64,000 nt of DNA from Luzula sylvatica (Eukaryota; Streptophyta; Magnoliopsida; Poales; Juncaceae): positions 806,001 through 870,000 of the forward strand of contig CAMPEJ010000003.1 of assembly GCA_946800325.1 (NCBI GenBank), read 5' to 3'. A program made the position numbers and the translations under genes. This document shows, in pieces, positions 40,698 to 52,204 of this stretch; position 1 is the first letter of the stretch; each line of letters starts with the position of its first letter. The notes under the pieces are model-generated. The model did not search any database. It saw only the letters and a program-made list of their open reading frames with translations, and was not told the origin of the DNA.

Positions 40698-41143
40698 CAA
40701 AAATCGAGCGCAAGTTGGGAAAATTTAGTAGAAATCGAAGACGAACCAAGTACTAACGTACCGAACGGTTTAAAAGTGACAAATTACATTTAAGAAACGA
40801 TTTTTGCAAAACGGAAAAATTGGTTTTCATTAATGCTTTTTCATGATAGTCCTTGTGAATAGTGGAGTGAAAAGAATTGAATGATGGTGTTTAATCGTCT
40901 TTTTCGGTTGAGATCATTTGCTCTAGTGAACTTTTCGAATTTGTGCAATTTATTGAAATAGATTCTATATTTGATCAACCAATATCTCTCTGAATATTAG
41001 TAATCGTGATGAAATGAGAGAAACCCGATTTGTCTTGTGAAATTAGTTTTTGAACCAACAATATAACTTCAACAAAATCTTATGTGATTATCTCTTGTGT
41101 TTGATTTTTATACTCCAATTGATCGAGGACTATCAAGGGTTTA

Positions 41144-41157
41144 AGTATGGGGGTATT
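41144..41157 (+). other. Polypurine tract before the 3' LTR
   Basis: AGTATGGGGG followed by TATT, directly before the TGATAAG LTR start. It would prime plus-strand DNA synthesis. The twin at 32711-32724 precedes the 5' LTR of the full element and belongs to the truncated upstream copy. Confidence 0.75.
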
Positions 41158-42508
41158 TGATAAGAGGAAAATTAAGCACATTTTTAGTATATAATTTGGG
41201 GATTTTAGCTCTTTCAAATGACAACTTTGTGTATATAATTGTTCATATTTAAGATTGCAAGAATATTTCTTCACTAAGTGTGTTTTATTGATAAATTCAG
41301 GTTTTTGGGCGAAAGTTTTTAGCATTTCAACAGTGTAGTTGTCTTCCTCTCCTCGCGCCGATAAAATCGATATATTATACGGCCCATTTCGGTACACGTA
41401 TGAAGAAGGAGGCAAGTAATCTACCACACAAAAGTCTACACCAAATTCTATACGAAAACCACTCACACTTTAACCACCATTCAGCCCACCTACCTCACCT
41501 ACAATTACCAAATTACCCTCAATCCTCTCAACCATCTATTGACCAATGAGAAGGCTCCAAATGCATTATAAATAGACCACAAGGGCCCATGGGGCAGTTT
41601 AATGCCTTTTTCCACTCTCTCACTTTCTTCTTCACTCTCTTTCTCTCTCTCTTTCCAAGCACTCTCAAGAACTCTTAAAGAACCACTCAAGTCCATCAAT
41701 TCGGGAATTTCCTCTTTCACCGGATTCAAGCTTTCTTCTTTCGGTGAAAAGATTTAGCAAGTCGTTAAAGAGACACTCCTCAATCGGACCCGAAGCTTTC
41801 TTCAACCGGGAAGGACGTTTCTTCAAGACGAGAAAACAGCTCAATCATCTAGCTTCCTAGCGATTCGAGCATCAATCGTCCACGATCACAAGGAAGGAGT
41901 ACCTCTAATCACGTTGAAGCTTCCTTCTCGTTTTAGGTGTAATCTTTTCTTTTCTCGAATTTGATGTGTGTAAATATAACTTGTTTGATTCTAAAATTCT
42001 TGTTCTTGATCTTTTCTTGATCTTTTCTTTCCTTGATCTTTTTCTCTTTATTTTTCATTTGCTGTATATTCTAGATCTGTTAAAATTTTCATTACGTAGA
42101 TCTTGATTTCTAGTTTCGGGAACATTTTGAATAGTTGAATTTCATGAAATATTCGAATTGATATGAGTCTTTGAAATCTGTCACTTAAACTAAAAACCTG
42201 CTGTTTCTGTTTTTCAGAGACCTAATTGTAATTCGTTAATAACTTTTTATTCCGTTGTCCAAATTGTTTAAAATTTTAGGATCAATTTGATAATATTCAG
42301 AACTCACTGTAGACAAATTTTCATTAATTTTGGAAACTTAGAAATATTTATTTTAATGATCTGAATCTTAATCATATTTTGACGCAATAGCTCCCTGTGG
42401 AACGAATCTATTATTTTCTGCTATACAACCATATAATTCACTTGTTTGATATTACGGGACTTTAAAACAACGATACGCTTTTTAGACGTGCAAAAAGACC
42501 GTTCATCA
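41158..42508 (+). repeat. 3' LTR
   Basis: 1351 bp, matching 32725-34075 apart from the mismatch at 42316. It ends in ATCA, and the next bases (AGATACGATTC) are satellite monomer positions 110 onward, which fixes the right element boundary. One of these bases (A at 42509) is also present after the other LTR, so the boundary is certain to within one base. Confidence 0.92.
41543..41574 (+). promoter_or_regulatory. Putative LTR promoter (CCAAT and TATA boxes), 3' LTR
   Basis: Same CCAAT (41543-41547) and TATAAATA (41567-41574) as the 5' LTR, followed by the CT-rich tract at 41606-41656. Transcription from here would run outward into the right satellite array, so it could produce satellite-containing transcripts. 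This is an inference. Confidence 0.6.
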
Positions 42509-44699
42509 AGATACGATTCAAATGATCTCAAAATACGTTATTTGAACTCTCCAAAACATAAACAAATTGTTTTGAATCGAAAAACAAACTTTCTTAGTGT
42601 CTGTAAATTTTGGTGAAATGTTATGTGGTAAAAGATACGATTCAAATGATCTCAAAATACGTTATTTGAACTCCCCAAAGGATAAACAGACTGTTTTGAA
42701 TCGAAAAACAAACTTTCTTAGTGTTTGTAAATTTTGGTGAAATGTTATGTGGTAAAAGATACGATTCAAATTATCTCAAAATACGTTATTTGAACTCCCC
42801 AAAGCATAAACAAATTGTTTTGAATCGAAAAACAAACTTTCTTAGTGTCTGTAAATTTTGGTGAAATGTTATGTGCTAAAAGATACGATTCAAATGATCT
42901 CAAAATACGTTATTTGAACTCCCCAAAGCATAAACAGATTGTTTTGAATCGAAAAACAAACTTTCTTAGTGTTTGTAAATTTTGGTGAAATGTTATGTAG
43001 TAAAAGATACGATTCAAATGATCTCAAAATACGTTATTCGAACTCCCCAAAGCATAAACAGATTGTTTTGAATCGAAAAACAAACTGTCTTAGTGTTTGT
43101 AAATTTTGGTGAAATGTTATGTGGTAAAAGATACGATTCGAATGATCTCAAAATATGTTATTTGAACTCCCCAAAGCATAAACAGATTGTTTTGAATCGA
43201 AAAACAAACTTTCTTAGTGTTTGTAAATTTTGGTAAAATGTTATGTGGTAAAAGATACGATTCAAATGATCTCAAAATACGTTATTTGAACTCTCCAAAA
43301 CATAAACAAATTGTTTTGAATCGAAAAACAAACTTTCTTAGTGTCTGTAAATTTTGGTGAAATGTTATGTGGTAAAAGATACGATTCAAATGATCTCAAA
43401 ATACGTTATTTGAACTCTCCAAAACATAAACAAATTGTTTTGAATCGAAAAACAAACTTTCTTAGTGTCTGTAAATTTTGGTGAAATGTTATGTGGTAAA
43501 AGATACGATTCAAATGATCTCAAAATACGTTATTTGAACTCCCCAAAGCATAAACAGATTGTTTTGAATCGAAAAACAAACTTTCTTAGTGTTTGTAAAT
43601 TTTGGCGAAATGTTATGTGGTAAAAGATACGATTCAAATGATCTCAAAATACGTTATTTGAACTCCCCAAACCATAAACAAATTGTTTTGAATCGAAAAA
43701 CAAACTTTCTTAGTGTTTGTAAATTTTGGTAAAATGTTATGTGGTAAAAGATACGATTCAAATGATCTCAAAATACGTTATTTGAACTCCCCAAAGCATA
43801 AACAGATTGTTTTGAATCGAAAAACAAACTTTCTTAGTGTTTGTAAATTTTGGTGAAATGTTATGTGGTAAAAGATACGATTCAAATGATCTCTAAATAC
43901 GTTATTTGAACTCCCCAAAGCATAAACAGATTGTTTTGAATCGAAAAACAAACTTTCTTAGTGTTTGTAAATTTTGGTGAAATGTTATGTGGTAAAAGAT
44001 ACGATTCGAATGATCTAAAAATATGTTATTTGAACTCCCCAAAGCATAAAAAATTGTTTTGAATCGAAAAACAAACTTTCTTAGTGTTTGTAAATTTTGG
44101 TGAAATGTTATGTGGTAAAAGATACGATTCGAATGATCTAAAAATATGTTATTCGAACTCCCCAAAGCATAAACAAATTGTTTTGAATCGAAAAACAAAC
44201 TTTCTTAGTGTTTGTAAATTTTGGTGAAATGTTATGTGGTAAAAGATACGATTCAAATGATCTCAAAATACGTTATTTGAACTCTCCAAAGCATAAACAG
44301 ATTGTTTTGAATCGAAAAACAAACTTTCTTAGTGTTTGTAAATTTTGGTGAAATGTTATGTGGTAAAAGATACGATTCAAATGATCTCAAAATACGTTAT
44401 TTGAACTCCCCAAAGCATAAACAGATTGTTTTGAATCGAAAAACAAACTGTCTTAGTGTTTGTAAATTTTGGTGAAATGTTATGTGGTAAAAGATACGAT
44501 TCAAATGATCTAAAAATACGTTATTTGAACTCTCCAAAACATAAACAAATTGTTTTGAATCGAAAAACAAACTTTCTTAGTGTCTGTAAATTTTGGTGAA
44601 ATGTTATGTGGTAAAAGATACGATTCAAATGATCTCAAAATACGTTATTTGAACTCCCCAAAGCATAAACAGATTGTTTTGAATCGAAAAACAAACTTT

Positions 44700-47600
44700 C
44701 TTAGTGTTTGTAAATTTTGGTGAAATGTTATATGGAAAAAGATACGATTCAAATGATCTCAAATTACGTTATTTGAACTCTCCAAAGCATAAACAAATTG
44801 TTTTGAATCGAAAAACAAACTTTCTTAGTGTTTGTAAATTTAGGTAAAATGTTATGTGGTAAACGATACGATTCAAATGATCTCAAAATACGTTATTTGA
44901 ACTCCCCAAAGCATAAACAAATTGTTTTCTATCGAAAAACAAACTTTCTTAGTGTTTGTAAATTTTGGTAAAATGTAATGTGGTAAATGATACGATTCAA
45001 ATGATCTCAAAATACGTTATTTGAACTCCCCAAAACATAAACAAATTGTTTTGAATCGAAAAACAAACTTTCTTAGTGTCTGTAAATTTTGGTGAAATGT
45101 TATGTGGTAAAAGATACGATTCAAATGATCTCAAAATACGTTATTTGAACTCCCCAAAGCATAAACAGAATGTTTTGAATCGAAAAACAAACTTTCTTAG
45201 TGTTTGTAAATTTTGACGAAATGTTATGTGGTAAAAGATACGATTCAAATGATCTCAAAATACGTTATTTGAACTCCCCAAACCATAAACAAATTGGTTT
45301 GAATCGAAAAACAAACTTTCTTCGTGTTTGTAAATTTTGGTAAAATGTTATGTGGTAAAAGATACGATTCAAATGATCTCAAAATACGTTATTTGAACTC
45401 CCCAAAGCATAAACAGATTGTTTTGAATCGAAAAACAAACTTTCTGAGTGTTTGTAAATTTTGGTGAAATGTTATGTGGTAAAAGATACGATTCAAATGA
45501 TCTCAAAATACGTTATTTGAACTCCCCAAAGCATAAACAAATTGTTTTGAATCGAAAAACAAACTTTCTTAGTGTTTGTTAATTTTGGTGAAATGATATG
45601 TGGTAAAAGATACGATTCAAATGATCTCAAAATACGTTATTTGAACTCCCCAAAGCATAAACAGATTGTTTTGAATCGAAAAACAAACTTTCTTAGTGTT
45701 TGTAAATTTTGGTGAAATGTTATGTAGTAAAAGATACGATTCGAATGATCTAAAAATAAGTTATTCGAACTCCCCAAAGCATAAACAGATTGTTTTGAAT
45801 CGAAAAACAAACTTTCTTAGTGTTTGTAAATTTTGGTAAAATGTTATGTGGTAAAAGATACGATTCCAATGATCTCAAAATACGTTATTTGAACTCCCCA
45901 AAGCATAAACAGATTGTTTTGAATCAAAAAACAAACTTTCTTAGTGTTTGTAAAGTTTGGTGAAATGTTATGTGGTAAAAGATACGATTCAAATGATCTC
46001 AAAATACGTTATTTGAACTCCCCAAAGCATAAACAAATTGTTTTCAATCGAAAAACAAACTTTCTTAGTGTTTGTAAATTTTGGTAAAATGTAATGTGGT
46101 AAAAGATACGATTCAAATGATCTCAAAATACGTTATTTGAACTCTCCAAAACATAAACAAATTGTTTTGAATCGAAAAACAAACTTTCTTAGTGTCTGTA
46201 AATTTTGGTGAAATGTTATGTGGTAAAAGATACGATTCAAATGATCTCAAAATACGTTATTTGAACTCCCCAAAGGATAAACAGACTGTTTTGAATCGAA
46301 AAACAAACTTTCTTAGTGTTTGTAAATTTTGGTGAAATGTTATGTGGTAAAAGATACGATTCAAATGATCTAAAAATACGTTATTTGAACTCCCCAAAGC
46401 ATAAACAGATTGTTTTGAATCGAAAAACAAACTTTCTTAGTGTTTGTAAATTTTGGTGAAATGTTATGTGGTAAAAGATATGATTCAAATGAACTCAAAA
46501 TACGTTATTTGAACTCCCCAAAGCATAAACAAATTGTTTTCAATCGAAAAACAAACTTTCTTAGTGTTTGTAAATTTTGGTAAAATGTAATGTGGTAAAA
46601 GATACGATTCAAATGATCTCAAAATACGTTATTTGAACTCCCCAAAACATAAACAAATTGTTTTGAATCGAAAAACAAACTTTCTTAGTGTCTGTAAATT
46701 TTGGTGAAATGTTATGTGCTAAAAGATACGATTCAAATGATCTCAAAATACGTTATTTGAACTCCCCAAAGCATAAACAGATTGTTTTGAATCGAAAAAC
46801 AAACTTTCTTAGTGTTTGTAAATTTTGGTGAAATGTTATATGGAAAACGATACGATTCAAATGATCTCAAATTACGTTATTTGAACTCCCCAAAGCATAA
46901 ACAAATTGTTTTGAATCGAAAAACAAACTTTCTTAGTGTTTGTAAATTTAGGTAAAATGTTATGTGGTAAACGATACGATTCAAATGATCTCAAAATACG
47001 TTATTTGAACTCCCCAAAGCATAAACAAATTGTTTTCTATCGAAAAACAAACTTTCTTAGTGTTTGTAAATTTTGGTAAAATGTAATGTGGTAAATGATA
47101 CGATTCAAATGATCTCAAAATACGTTATTTGAACTCCCCAAAACATAAACAAATTGTTTTGAATCGAAAAACAAACTTTCTTAGTGTCTGTAAATTTTGG
47201 TGAAATGTTATGTGGTAAAAGATACGATTCAAATGATCTCAAAATACGTTATTTGAACTCCCCAAAGCATAAACAGAATGTTTTGAATCGAAAAACAAAC
47301 TTTCTTAGTGTTTGTAAATTTTGACGAAATGTTATGTGGTAAAAGATACGATTCAAATGATCTCAAAATACGTTATTTGAACTCCCCAAACCATAAACAA
47401 ATTGGTTTGAATCGAAAAACAAACTTTCTTCGTGTTTGTAAATTTTGGTAAAATGTTATGTGGTAAAAGATACGATTCAAATGATCTCAAAATACGTTAT
47501 TTGAACTCCCCAAAGCATAAACAGATAGTTTTGAATCGAAAAACAAACTTTCTGAGTGTTTGTAAATTTTGGTGAAATGTTATGTGGTAAAAGATACGAT
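44700..47600 (+). repeat. Segmental duplication in the right array, offset 2108 bp
   Basis: About 44.70-45.48 kb recurs at about 46.81-47.59 kb. Shared private marks include TATATGGAAAA (44729/46837), CTCAAATTACG, TTTTCTATCG, ACAGAATG (45165/47273), TTTGACGAAATG, AAATTGGTTTG and TTCGTG. The offset is exactly 17 monomers. The block between them contains left-type monomers such as TTTTCAATCG and AAAGGATAAACAGACT. Confidence 0.82.
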
Positions 47601-50600
47601 TCAAATGATCTCAAAATACGTTATTTGAACTCCCCAAAGCATAAACAGATTGTTTTGAATCGAAAAACAAACTTTCTTAGTGTTTGTTAATTTTGGTGAA
47701 ATGTTATGTAGTCAAAGATACGATTCAAATGATCTCAAAATACGTTATTTGAACTCCCCAAAGCATAAACAGATTGTTTTGAATCGAAAAACAAACTTTC
47801 TTAGTGTTTGTAAATTTTGGTGAAATGTTATGTGGTAAAAGATACGATTCGAATGATCTAAAAATAAGTTATTTGAACTCCCCAAAGCATAAAAAATTGT
47901 TTTGAATCGAAAAATAAACTTTCTTAGTGTTTGTAAATTTTGGTGAAATGTTATGTGGTAAAAGATACGATTCGAATGATCTAAAAATATGTTATTTGAA
48001 CTCCCCAAAGCATAAACAAATTGTTTTGAATCGAAAAACAAACTTTCTTAGTGTTTGTAAATTTTGGTGAAATGTTATGTGGTAAAAGATACGATTCCAT
48101 TGATCTCAAAATACGCTATTCGAACTCCCCAAAGCATAAACAGATTGTTTTGAATCGAAAAACAAACTTTCTTAGTGTTTGTAAATTTTGGTGAAATGTT
48201 ATGTGGTAAAAGATACGATTCAAATGATCAAAAAATACGTTATTTGAACTCCCCAAAGCATAAACAAATTGTTTTGAATCGAAAAACAAACTGTCTTAGT
48301 GTTTGTAAATTTTGGTGAAAAGTTATGTAGTAAAAGATACGATTCAAATGATCTCAAAATACGTTATTTGAACTCCCCAAAGCGTAAACAAATTGTTTTG
48401 AATCGAAAAACAAACTTTCTTAGTGTTTGTATATTTTGGTGAAATGTTATGTGGTAAAAGATACGATTCAAATGATCTGAAAATACGTTATTTGAACTCC
48501 CCAAAGCATAAACAGATTGTTTTGAATCGAAAAACAAACTTTCTGAGAGTTTGTAAATTTTGGTGAAATGTTATGTGGTAAAAGATACGATTCAAATGAT
48601 CTCAAAATACGTTATTTGAACTCCCCAAAGCATAAACAAATTGTTTTGAATCGAAAAACAAACTTTCTTAGTGTTTGTTAATTTTGGTGAAATGATATGT
48701 GGTAAAAGATACGATTCAAATGATCTCAAAATACGTTATTTGAACTCCCCAAAGCATAAACAGATTGTTTTGAATCGAAAAACAAACTTTCTTAGTGTTT
48801 GTAAATTTTGGTGAAATGTTATGTGGTAAAAGATACGATTCGAATGATCTAAAAATATGTTATTTGAACTCCCCAAAGCATAAACAAATTGTTTTGAATC
48901 GAAAAACAAACTTTCTTAGTGTTTGTAAATTTTGGTGAAATGTTATGTGGTAAAAGATACGATTCGAATGATCTAAAAATATGTTATTTGAACTCCCCAA
49001 AGCATAAAAAATTGTTTTGAATCGAAAAACAAACTTTGTTAGTGTTTGTAAATTTTGGTGAAATGTTATGTGGTAAAAGATACGATTCAAATGATCTCAA
49101 AATACGTTATTTGAACTCCCCAAAGCATAAACAAATTGTTTTGCATCGAAAAACAAACTTTCTTAGTGTTTGTAAATTTTGGTGAAATGTTATGTGGTAA
49201 AAGATACGATTCAAATGATCAAAAAATACGTTATTTGAACTCCCCAAAGCATAAACAAATTGTTTTGAATCGAAAAACAAACTGTCTTAGTGTTTGTAAA
49301 TTTTGGTGAAAAGTTATGTAGTAAAAGATACGATTCTAATGATCTCAAAATACGTTATTTGAACTCCCCAAAGCGTAAACAAATTGTTTTGAATCGAAAA
49401 ACAAACTTTCTTAGTGTTTGTATATTTTGGTGAAATGTTATGTGGTAAAAGATACGATTCAAATGATCTGAAAATACGTTATTTGAACTCCCCAAAGCAT
49501 AAACAGATTGTTTTGAATCGAAAAACAAACTTTCTGAGAGTTTGTAAATTTTGGTGAAATGTTATGTGGTAAAAGATACGATTCAAATGATCTCAAAATA
49601 CGTTATTTGAACTCCCCAAAGCATAAACAAATTGTTTTGAATCGAAAAACAAACTTTCTTAGTGTTTGTTAATTTTGGTGAAATGATATGTGGTAAAAGA
49701 TACGATTCAAATGATCTCAAAATACGTTATTTGAACTCCCCAAAGCATAAACAGATTGTTTTGAATCGAAAAACAAACTGTCTTAGTGTTTGTAAATTTT
49801 GGTGAAATGTTATGTAGTAAAAGATACGATTCAAATGATCTCAAAATACGTTATTCGAACTCCCCAAAGCATAAACAGATTGTTTTGAATCGAAAAACAA
49901 ACTTTCTTAGTGTTTGTAAATTTTGGTGAAATGTTATGTGGTAAAAGATACGATTCGAATGATCTAAAAATATGTTATTTGAACTCCCCAAAGCATAAAA
50001 AATTGTTTTGAATCAAAAAACAAACTTTGTTAGTGTTTGTAAATTTTGGTGAAATGTTATGTGGTAAAAGATACGATTCAAATGATCTCAAAATACGTTA
50101 TTTGAACTCCCCAAAGCATAAACAAATTGTTTTGAATCGAAAAACAAACTTTCTTAGTGTTTGTAAATTTTGGTGAAATGTTATGTGGTAAAAGATACGA
50201 TTCAAATGATCAAAAAATACGTTATTTGAACTCCCCAAAGCATAAACAAATTGTTTTGAATCGAAAAACAAACTGTCTTAGTGTTTGTAAATTTTGGTGA
50301 AAAGTTATGTAGTAAAAGATACGATTCAAATGATCTCAAAATACGTTATTTGAACTCCCCAAAGCGTAAACAAATTGTTTTGAATCGAAAAACAAACTTT
50401 CTTAGTGTTTGTATATTTTGGTGAAATGTTATGTTGTTAAAAGATACGATTCAAATGATCTGAAAATACGTTATTTGAACTCCCCAAAGCATAAACAGAT
50501 TGTTTTGAATCGAAAAACAAACTTTCTGAGAGTTTGTAAATTTTGGTGAAATGTTATGTGGTAAAAGATACGATTCAAATGATCTCAAAATACGTTATTT

Positions 50601-52204
50601 GAACTCCCCAAAGCATAAACAAATTGTTTTGAATCGAAAAACAAACTTTCTGAGAGTTTGTAAATTTTGGTGAAATGATATGTGGTAAAAGATACGATTC
50701 AAATGATCTCAAAATACGTTATTTGAACTCCCCAAAGCATAAACAGATTGTTTTGAATCGAAAAACAAACTTTCTTAGTGTTTGTTAATTTTGGTGAAAT
50801 GTTATGTGGTAAAAGATACGATTCGAATGATCTCAAAATACGTTATTTGAACTCCCCAAAGCATAAACAGATTGTTTTGAATCGAAAACAAACTTTCTTA
50901 GTGTTTGTAAATTTTGGTGAAATGTTATGTGGTAAAAGATACGATTCGAATGATCTAAAAATACGTTATTTGAACTCCCCAAAGCATAAACAGATTGTTT
51001 TGAATCGAAAAACAAACTTTCTTAGTGTTTGTAAATTTTGGTGAAATGTTATGTGGTAAAAGATACGATTCAAATGATCTCAAAATACGTTATTTGAACT
51101 CCCCAAAGCATAAACAAATTGTTTTCAATCGAAAAACAAACTTTCTTAGTGTTTGTAAATTTTGGTAAAATGTAATGTGGTAAAAGATACGATTCAAATG
51201 ATCTCAAAATACGTTATTTGAACTCTCCAAAACATAAACAAATTGTTTTGAATCGAAAAACAAACTTTCTTAGTGTCTGTAAATTTTGGTGAAATGTTAT
51301 GTGGTAAAAGATACGATTCAAATGATCTCAAAATACGTTATTTGAACTCCCCAAAGCATAAACAGATTGTTTTGAATCGAAAAACAAACTTTCTTAGTGT
51401 TTGTAAATTTTGGCGAAATGTTATGTGGTAAAAGATACGATTCAAATGATCTCAAAATACGTTATTTGAACTCCCCAAACCATAAACAAATTGTTTTGAA
51501 TCGAAAAACAAACTTTCTTAGTGTTTGTAAATTTTGGCGAAATGTTATGTGGTAAAAGATACGATTCAAATGATCTCAAAATACGTTATTTGAACTCCCC
51601 AAAGCATAAACAGATTGTTTTGAATCGAAAAACAAACTTTCTTAGTGTTTGTAAATTTTGGTGAAATGTTATGTGGTAAAAGATACGATTCAAATTATCT
51701 CTAAATACGTTATGTGAACTCCCCAAAGCATAAACAGATTGTTTTGAATCGAAAAACAAACTTTCTTAGTGTTTGTAAATTTTGGTGAAATGTTATGTGG
51801 TAAAAGATACGATTCGAATGATCTAAAAATATGTTATTTGAACTCCCCAAAGCATAAAAAATTGTTTTGAATCGAAAAACAAACTTTCTTAGTGTTTGTA
51901 AATTTTGGTGAAATGTTATGTGGTAAAAGATACGATTCGAATGATCTAAAAATATGTTATTCGAACTCCCCAAAGCATAAACAAATTGTTTTGAATCGAA
52001 AAACAAACTTTCTTAGTGTTTGTAAATTTTGGTGAAATGTTATGTGGTAAAAGATACGATTCAAATGATCTCAAAATACGTTATTCGAACTACCCAAAGC
52101 ATAAACAGATTGTTTTGAATCGAAAAACAAACTTTCTTAGTGTTTGTAAATTTTGGTGAAATGTTATGTGGTAAAAGATACGATTCGAATGATCTAAAAA
52201 TACG

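Larger units (their letters stand above)
39597..41157 (+). other. 3' noncoding region of the full element, no env-like ORF
   Basis: This 1561-bp stretch lies between the pol stop codon and the 3' LTR. It holds a GAGGACAAG plus AAGTGTGGGGGG motif (39721-39750), a repeated TATGAGCCCAATTAAAA phrase near 39771 and 39817, the 43-bp triplicate (40257-40541), an A-rich tract (40568-40697) and the PPT. No plus-strand ORF of useful length was seen. An env-like gene may have been lost or never present. Confidence 0.8.
31066..42508 (+). mobile_element. Ty3/gypsy Athila-type retrotransposon insertion: truncated copy plus full copy
   Basis: Non-satellite DNA of 11,443 bp. Its order is pol tail, 3' noncoding region, LTR, PBS, gag-pol, 3' noncoding region, PPT, LTR. 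Positions 31066-34075 match 39499-42508 at a constant offset of 8433, which equals one LTR plus one internal region, so the insertion is part of a tandem (LTR-sharing) dimer whose 5' part is missing. On the left, satellite ends at monomer position 86, followed by one extra A (31065) and then element sequence. On the right, satellite resumes at the base after the LTR. There is no upstream LTR, so a target-site duplication cannot be tested. Confidence 0.93.
32725..42508 (+). mobile_element. Complete Athila-type LTR retrotransposon (9,784 bp)
   Basis: This is the structurally complete element. It has a 1351-bp LTR at each end (TGAT...ATCA termini) and a 7082-bp internal region. The primer site begins two bases after the 5' LTR, there is one uninterrupted gag-pol ORF, and a purine-rich tract lies before the 3' LTR. 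The domain order (gag, protease, RT, RNase H, integrase) is that of Ty3/gypsy. The lineage is supported by the tRNA-Asp-like PBS, the DLGAS protease, FMDD and the lack of a chromodomain. Some known Athila members carry an env-like ORF after pol; none is visible here. Intact ORF and near-identical LTRs suggest it was mobile recently. Confidence 0.9.

Noticed and set aside
39597..41157. Env-like gene expected in some Athila elements
   Set aside because: No plus-strand ORF of suitable length with a signal peptide or membrane segment is present.
41080..41466. 128-aa minus-strand ORF spanning the PPT and LTR start (also 32647-33033)
   Set aside because: It crosses the PPT/LTR border, has no recognisable domain and is present twice only because the DNA is duplicated.
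42509..42513. Target-site duplication (AGATA on the right)
   Set aside because: The matching left flank is gone because the upstream LTR is missing, so no duplication can be shown.
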